A DNA stretch of 64,000 nucleotides from NCBI RefSeq assembly GCF_003568845.1, contig NZ_CP030126.1, positions 720,501 to 784,500 on the forward strand, read 5' to 3'. The DNA comes from Indioceanicola profundi. Its GTDB lineage: Bacteria; Pseudomonadota; Alphaproteobacteria; Azospirillales; Azospirillaceae. Below the pieces are notes generated by a model, which worked only from the letters and a program-made list of their open reading frames with translations, ran no database searches and was not told where the DNA came from. Below are positions 62,561 through 64,000 of the stretch, in pieces. A program made the translations under genes and the position numbers. Every line of letters starts with the position of its first letter. The stretch's first letter is position 1.

Positions 62561-64000
62561 ATGGCCGACACGGCTGCTCGTCCGGACATGGCACGCTCGG
62601 TGACGCATCCTTGGGAGAGGAGCTATCCCCCCGGCGTGACCTGGGACGTGCCGATTCCGCAACGTTCCATGGTCGACATGTTCGACGGCGCCGTAGCGAA
62701 GTTCGCGACCCGGCCCTGCATCGATTTCCTCGACAAGAAGTACAGCTATGCCGAGGTCGGCGGGCTGGTGGACCGGATTGCCAAGGGCCTGCAGGACATG
62801 GGCGTCCGGAAGGGCGACAGGGTCGGGTTGTTCCTGCCGAACACGCCTTATGCGGTACTGTTCTTCTACGGCATCCTGAAGGCCGGCGGCACCGTCGTGA
62901 ACTTCAACCCGCTTTATGCAGAGCGGGAGATCGAGCAGATGATCGAGGACAGCGAGACCGAGATGATGGTCACGCTGGACCTGAAGGTCACCTTCGACAA
63001 GCTGGCGAAGATGATCGGGCGCACGCGGTTGCGCACCATCATCGCCTGCCCCATGGCCGGCATACTGCCCTTTCCGAAGAACTTTCTGTTCCCGCTGGTG
63101 AAGCGGAAGGAACTGGCGGATACGAGCGTGGTCTCCGCCCATGTGAAGCCGTTCAAGCAGATCATCGCCAATGACGGCCGCCCGGCATCCGTGACGGTTG
63201 ATCCGGTCGAGGATGTGGCGGTTCTGCAGTATACCGGCGGCACCACCGGCGTCCCGAAGGGCGCCATGCTGACCCACGGGAATCTGTACGCCAACACCAT
63301 GCAGGCGGCCCTGTGGTTCCCGGATGCGGAGGAGGGCAAGGAGCGCATGCTGGGCGTGCTGCCCCTGTTCCATGTCTTCGCGATGACATCGGTGATGAAC
63401 TGGCCCCTGCTGAAGGGGGCGGAGATCGTGCTGCTGCCGCGCTTCGAGCTGGATCAGGTCATGCAGACCATCCACAAGAAGAAGCCCAGCCTGTTCCCGG
63501 CGGTCCCCACCATCTACACCGCCATCAACAATCACAAGGAGCGGGAGAAGTACGATCTCTCCTCCATCAAGTTCTGCATCTCCGGCGGGGCGCCGTTGCC
63601 GGTGGAGGTGAAGGCCCAGTTCGAGAAGGTCACCGGCTGCAAGCTGGTGGAGGGTTACGGCCTGTCCGAAAGCTCCCCCGTCGCCACGGTCAACCCGGTG
63701 CACGGCACCAGCAAGCCGGGTTCCATCGGCCTTCCTGTGCCCGGCACCATGATCGAGATCATGAGCCTGGAGGACCGGACCAAGCCGGTGCCCCAGGGCG
63801 AACGCGGCGAGATCTGCATCCGCGGGCCGCAGGTCATGAAAGGATACTGGAAGCGTCCGCAGGAAACGGCGGACACGCTGCTTGATGGCCGGCTGCACAC
63901 CGGCGATGTCGGCTTCATGGACGAGGACGGTTTCACCTTCATCGTGGACCGGATCAAGGACATGATCCTGGCCGGCGGTTACAACGTCTATCCGCGCAAT
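62561..64000 (+). CDS. fadD: Long-chain fatty-acid--CoA ligase (3' partial)
   Basis: At least 480 residues of an acyl-CoA synthetase that activates fatty acids with ATP and CoA. It starts at the ATG at 62561, directly after a purine-rich GGGGAGGGGGGA, and runs beyond the window end. The P-loop is YTGGTTGVPKGAMLTH; the adenylate motif EGYGLSESSPV and the fatty-acyl signature region DGRLHTGDVGFMDEDGF then IVDRIKDMILAGGYNVYP are present. It would need roughly 80 more residues to be complete. Confidence 0.95.
   Translation, partial: MADTAARPDMARSVTHPWERSYPPGVTWDVPIPQRSMVDMFDGAVAKFATRPCIDFLDKKYSYAEVGGLVDRIAKGLQDMGVRKGDRVGLFLPNTPYAVLFFYGILKAGGTVVNFNPLYAEREIEQMIEDSETEMMVTLDLKVTFDKLAKMIGRTRLRTIIACPMAGILPFPKNFLFPLVKRKELADTSVVSAHVKPFKQIIANDGRPASVTVDPVEDVAVLQYTGGTTGVPKGAMLTHGNLYANTMQAALWFPDAEEGKERMLGVLPLFHVFAMTSVMNWPLLKGAEIVLLPRFELDQVMQTIHKKKPSLFPAVPTIYTAINNHKEREKYDLSSIKFCISGGAPLPVEVKAQFEKVTGCKLVEGYGLSESSPVATVNPVHGTSKPGSIGLPVPGTMIEIMSLEDRTKPVPQGERGEICIRGPQVMKGYWKRPQETADTLLDGRLHTGDVGFMDEDGFTFIVDRIKDMILAGGYNVYPRN

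Noticed and set aside
62336-63898. 520-codon open frame antisense to fadD
   Set aside because: Shadow of the acyl-CoA ligase, which carries all family motifs on the plus strand.

Overview
The window is GC-rich, densely packed, roughly 70% GC chromosomal DNA. It looks like an alphaproteobacterium of the Rhodospirillales/Azospirillales type. The reasons are the family mix: a two-domain cold-shock protein, a split glycine decarboxylase behind a tandem glycine riboswitch, a full PQQ-dependent alcohol oxidation locus, Rhodospirillum-type porin architecture and REP-like intergenic palindromes. I cannot name the genus from sequence alone. No tRNA, rRNA, CRISPR array, integrase or transposase was seen.

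Region 1 (1-30.5 kb) is one large functional neighbourhood for periplasmic alcohol oxidation by a PQQ enzyme. It holds a TonB-dependent receptor (cut by the window edge), an EthD-like protein, an ExaC/AcoD-type aldehyde dehydrogenase with its DUF779 partner, a LysR regulator, a cupin and pqqABCDE. Next come an ABC-type binding protein of the PQQ-associated family and a FIST/hybrid-kinase pair resembling NosP-NahK (ErcS'). A LuxR-type response regulator of the AgmR/EraR type follows. The PQQ alcohol dehydrogenase carries the extra Asp (D315, two residues after catalytic D313) that marks lanthanide-dependent enzymes. Upstream of it lie a metallohydrolase-fold protein, a SoxYZ-like carrier, an MxaJ/XoxJ-like binding protein and cytochrome c-550 PedF. 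Divergent to these are a beta-propeller protein and an ABC-2 exporter/importer pair related to Pseudomonas putida PedA1A2BC, a system tied to rare-earth use. A second ABC importer of the nitrate/sulfonate type, a CXXCW protein and a porin complete the block. A shared sequence (core CACTTTGGTCT or ACTAAGGTCC) sits about 150 bp upstream of three of these transcription units and may be the operator of the locus.

Region 2 (30.5-37.8 kb) carries threonine dehydratase, a GcvR-like ACT protein, a RoxA/MauG-like di-heme lipoprotein, a cytochrome P450 that has lost its haem-binding C-terminus, ispH and a small lipoprotein.

Region 3 (37.8-44 kb) is the glycine cleavage operon gcvT-gcvH-gcvPA-gcvPB, preceded by a tandem glycine riboswitch and flanked by two copies of an 83-bp palindrome. 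Two small membrane proteins follow.

Region 4 (44-64 kb) contains an aminotransferase, a polytopic membrane protein and a giant alpha-2-macroglobulin lacking its thioester, coupled to a small-molecule kinase. Then come a CPA2-type antiporter, a CaCA exchanger, the complete seven-gene mrpABCDEFG Na+/H+ antiporter operon, a double cold-shock-domain protein and the start of a long-chain acyl-CoA ligase gene that runs off the window.
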